Positions 60,956-64,000 of a DNA stretch of 64,000 nt are shown here, piece by piece. Location: the NCBI RefSeq assembly GCF_021130785.1, contig NC_060211.1:129468501-129532500 (forward strand), written 5' to 3'. The stretch is from Homalodisca vitripennis (Eukaryota; Arthropoda; Insecta; Hemiptera; Cicadellidae). The position numbers were made by a program, and so were the translations under genes. The number at the start of each line of letters is the position of its first letter. Position 1 is the stretch's first letter. Below the pieces are notes generated by a model that saw only the letters and a program-made list of their open reading frames with translations, searched no databases and was not told the DNA's origin.

Positions 60956-61600
60956 GGGATCTAATGACTTCATGGACCCCAACATCATTATGGTGTACAG
61001 TAAAAGCATACTAGTTTGTGCTCTTGAGTGTACCCGCTTTGATTGATATTGCGTCTTATTTACTTCAGACAGGTAAATCAAACTTTATTATCTATTGACT
61101 TCATTGACCCCAACATCATTATGGTGTACAGTAATAGCTTACTTGTTTGTGCTCTTGGATGTACTCACTTTGATTAATATTGCATCTGATTTATTTCTGA
61201 GAGTTAAATCCAACTTTATTGTGTAATGAATTCATTGATCAAAACATTATCTCAGTGTACAGTCAGTAATAACATAATTGTTTGTGTCCTTGAGGGTACT
61301 CGCTTTTATTAATGATCTTATTTCCTTGAAACATGTAAATCGAACTTTATTATGTTACGAATACATGGAACTACCCATTAACTTGGTGTACAGTAATTAA
61401 AAATCTTCTTTGTGCCCTTGAGAATACCCGCTTTAACTAATTTACTTCAGAGAGTTAACTTTAATGTGTAATAAATTTATGGAACAAAACATCACCTCGG
61501 TGTACAGTAATCACACACTTGTATGTGCACCCGCAAGTGAATTCGCTTCGATTAATATTCCGTCTTATTTACGAAAGTAGGTATAATCAAATTTATCATG
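60956..61600. repeat. Satellite array, ~130-bp unit, part 2
   Basis: About five units continuing the array at 58885, with landmarks ATTATGGTGTACAGTAA (60985, 61119), GTGTACAGT (61254, 61388, 61500) and GTGCTCTTG/GTGCCCTTGAG. Divergence increases away from the LINE. The first unit starts mid-monomer, consistent with LINE insertion into the array. Confidence 0.9.
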
Positions 61601-62080
61601 CAATGGGTTTGGAATTATTGACTTTCATTAGAGCATTATATCTTTTAGTTCAATGTAGAAAATATATTAAAATAGCGTATATAAATGTTGTGAAGAGCAT
61701 ATTACCTTAAATTACAACATGTATGTGTAATATTGTTTATTTTGACATCATAAATATTTTGTAACTTTCAAAACACAACTATATATAGTCAATAAATATA
61801 TTGCTCTAGCCATAGTTAATAAACTGATAGCATTAGTTAAAACTTTACATAATAATCGCAGAATATGTTTTTAAAACTGTAATTTTTATCTTCACTGGAA
61901 GATGGAAGACAAAAACATGTCAATAATATAACATGACAATTGTATGCAGGGGCGGATTTACGAATATACCACCCATGAGCCAAAGCATTTTTCCGCTCCC
62001 ATTTAGAACCATTTCCTAATGAATATTTTTGTACTCAATTTAGCCTATAATAATAAACCAAAAATATCAATTTTTTCAGA
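61601..62080. other. AT-rich DNA, possible hAT-like end
   Basis: At 61948 CAGGGGCGGATTTACGAA resembles hAT terminal repeats, but no matching end was found. Confidence 0.25.
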
Positions 62081-62144
62081 GGTTAGGTTAGGTTAAGATC
62101 GATTAGTTAGGGTTAGGTTGGGTTGGGTAAGGTAAGGTTATTAG
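62081..62144. repeat. Degenerate TTAGG-type interstitial tract
   Basis: Begins GGTTAGGTTAGGTTA (pentamer TTAGG in register) and continues with decayed units (GTTAGGGTTAGGTTGGGTTG, GGTAAGGTAAGGTTA). TTAGG is the usual insect telomere repeat; this is a short internal copy. Confidence 0.65.
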
Positions 62145-62966
62145 GCAATATCAGGAAAGTACAAAATCAAAAACTAATGAAAACATTGTTTATAGGCAGC
62201 TGAAACAATTAATTCATAGTGAAAATTTTAAAATGTTTCAAAACTAAAACTGTCCCTGATTGTATATATGTAATTGTTCTATTAAGATGTCACCAAAATA
62301 GTAAACAGGTGTCTTGTAAATTTGAAAGTATGTCCTGAACATATAAACAGTAAAGTCTACGAGCTAAATCTCGTAAGTTCATATTCTTTGCTAGTTAGTT
62401 TGTGGAATATCCTGCCTATTTGAGCATTCATATTGAAACTCAGAAACGATAATATGTTTCTGCTTTATGAAACTAATTCAGTAAATGTAATAAAATGTAA
62501 ATTTCTGTGCAAGATTACTAATGCCTAGAACTAGTCGTTACGTCCTGTATAATCTTATTTACATACAAAGTCAACTAAATAGGAGTTAATTATAAGCTCT
62601 ATGCTGCGCGGGAAAATGGATATGATATGGATATGGATGTAGAAGATATTTAGAATAATTTAATTTCTCTAAACTTTGGAAAATTGGCTGAAGTATTGGG
62701 TGTACCAATACTTTCTAATTGTTACCTAACCTGTATTAAACAAAACGATAACATTTACATTACAGTTATTTCGTAGTTGTAGGCACATAAAATGTTTTAG
62801 ATTATCAAATTATAGGTTTTTATTGTAATAAATTTCATTGATATATTTGTTTTATAGTGTAATTAAAGTGTATTTAACGATGTGGAATTTAGAGTTATAT
62901 AATAACTATCCTTAACATCATTGAATCTGTACATAAATAAGAACCCTAAGATTCGTGTTGACTCAC
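62145..62966. other. AT-rich DNA, no gene seen
   Basis: Intron or intergenic sequence with nothing recognisable. Confidence 0.3.
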
Positions 62967-63144
62967 ACTAGGGTCCAAGGCCGGACGATTGTCTATCTGT
63001 GGCGGTACCCAGACGTATTTATCTTTCTTAGCAGGGACGATCTTCTCAAGTCCTTTAGTGCCGTCGAGACATGCTGTGGAGACTATTCTTTTACCCTCGG
63101 GTGGACTATCGGGGCTCGTGCAGCAACAGCGGTTCTCCACTTTC
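62967..63144 (-). CDS. Internal exon, Cys-rich segment
   Basis: This 178-nt GC-rich minus-strand island has an acceptor (TTACCAACAG) and a consensus donor (AGT/GTGAGT). One base completes a split codon, then 59 codons: KVENRCCCTSPDSPPEGKRI, VSTACLDGTKGLEKIVPAKK, DKYVWVPPQIDNRPALDPS, ending in phase 0. This joins in frame to exon 56859-57103. A CCC triplet, lysine-rich centre and proline-rich end are visible. The open frame ends just past the donor. Family not recognised. Confidence 0.65.
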
Positions 63145-63479
63145 CTGTTGGTAAGTCATGTATCGTAATTTATAAAAATCTATTTTGTTGCAAATGTTTT
63201 TATTAAATACCGAATTCAACTATTAGCTTATGGCATAACAATACCAGAACTCCAAATCATCATATTAGTTAATAACCGGTTTAACAGGTTGGCATATCTG
63301 GAAGTGCACTCTCTAGGCGAATGTAACTGAAGTATAAATGTAAAGGAAATGAGGGCATAACCTTGTTACAATCTAACATCGTCCTTCTCTCAGAAATTGT
63401 TATGAAATAAAAATCATACGTAAAGTGTTCTTTAAAGAGGGAGGTAGAAGTACGCCTTGCGACGAGTCGAATTGCACGC

Positions 63480-63770
63480 ATAATTTTTTACAGGCTATTT
63501 TTTTATTGAAATATCCTGCGAACAGACAAAAAGATAGATAATTAGACATGACATCAGTTTTCAGCCCTTCGCAGTAATAGGCTTCCATGACGGTCAGCTA
63601 AATCCCTTGAAGGAACATGCGCCACCATTAAACTCAATACTATGTATGTAGAAATGAATTTGTATGACATTCTTCAACTCTTTACATTTAAGTAGTTCTC
63701 AAGATATTCAGCGAGAAACAGACATATAGTTAGCATAGGTTTATAACTTTTGTTATCAAGAAGTAAATTC
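63480..63770 (+). repeat. Dispersed repeat family, copy 3
   Basis: Matches copies at 49750 and 57330: GGCTTCCATGACGGTCAGCT, AAATCCCTTGAAGGAACATG, GCGCCACCATTAAACTCAAT, TATGTATGTAGAAATGAA, then TTCTCAAGATATTCAGCGAG and AACAGACATATAG. Confidence 0.55.
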
Positions 63771-64000
63771 GCTTAATGATAAACATAGGGAAGGAAACCT
63801 AGCCTCTGAGCTCAAACAATCGTAATTATATCTAAACAATGTCCTGAAATATAAAAGTTCATGAACTAAATTGTTTACAAAGTCAGCATCACATAATTGA
63901 AATTACAGTTTAAAAATGGTACAATATCAGTTATATACGACAAACCAAACAAGCATAAAGTGAAATCTCATCTCACAAATATAATCCAAAACCCTGGAGA

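Overview
This window looks like AT-rich nuclear DNA from an arthropod, most likely an insect. There are no operon-like dense ORFs and no ribosome binding sites. Coding signal comes only as short islands bounded by GT/AG splice consensus, separated by long AT-rich DNA. The mobile-element content is animal-like (Penelope-like element, Jockey/CR1-type LINEs, hAT, Ty3/gypsy) and a degenerate TTAGG-type tract (insect telomere motif) lies near 62.1 kb. The order of insect cannot be read from the sequence alone.

Host gene signal: the minus strand carries a series of candidate exons. The best are 62967-63144, 56859-57103, 35277-35368, 5785-5865 and 3644-3812. A cluster of very small candidate exons lies at 4354-4385, 4613-4637, 6062-6090 and 6341-6364, and a possible terminal exon at 1213-1428. 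Codon phases agree across 63144->62967 -> 57103->56859, and again across the six-junction run from 6364 down to 1213. This suggests a minus-strand gene (or two) with long introns covering most of the window. The product is not recognised; parts are cysteine-rich and one part is hydrophobic.

Mobile elements, left to right: a foldback structure (61-310); a 96%-like 340-bp direct repeat pair (2071-2412, 7679-8018); a decayed Penelope-like element on the minus strand (9446-12605) with a preceding partial tandem copy, a locally inverted endonuclease segment, and a poly(A)-tailed LINE 3' end inserted into it (9620-10091); a decayed LINE (23690-24545); a + strand Jockey-type LINE (36601-41336) split by a 2.8-kb hAT transposon (37837-40670) that carries a 390-bp purine tract; a minus-strand Jockey-type LINE (48011-49040); a Ty3/gypsy gag-pol remnant (54959-55326); and another LINE (59285-60955) inserted into a satellite.

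Tandem arrays: 122-bp units (28406-29457), 142-bp units (45750-47861, most copies carrying a perfect 5' splice-site consensus on the minus strand), and ~130-bp units (58885-59284 and 60956-61600) split by the LINE. The remaining DNA is AT-rich intron or intergenic sequence with scattered old repeat copies. No CRISPR, rRNA, intact tRNA or bacterial-type gene was seen.
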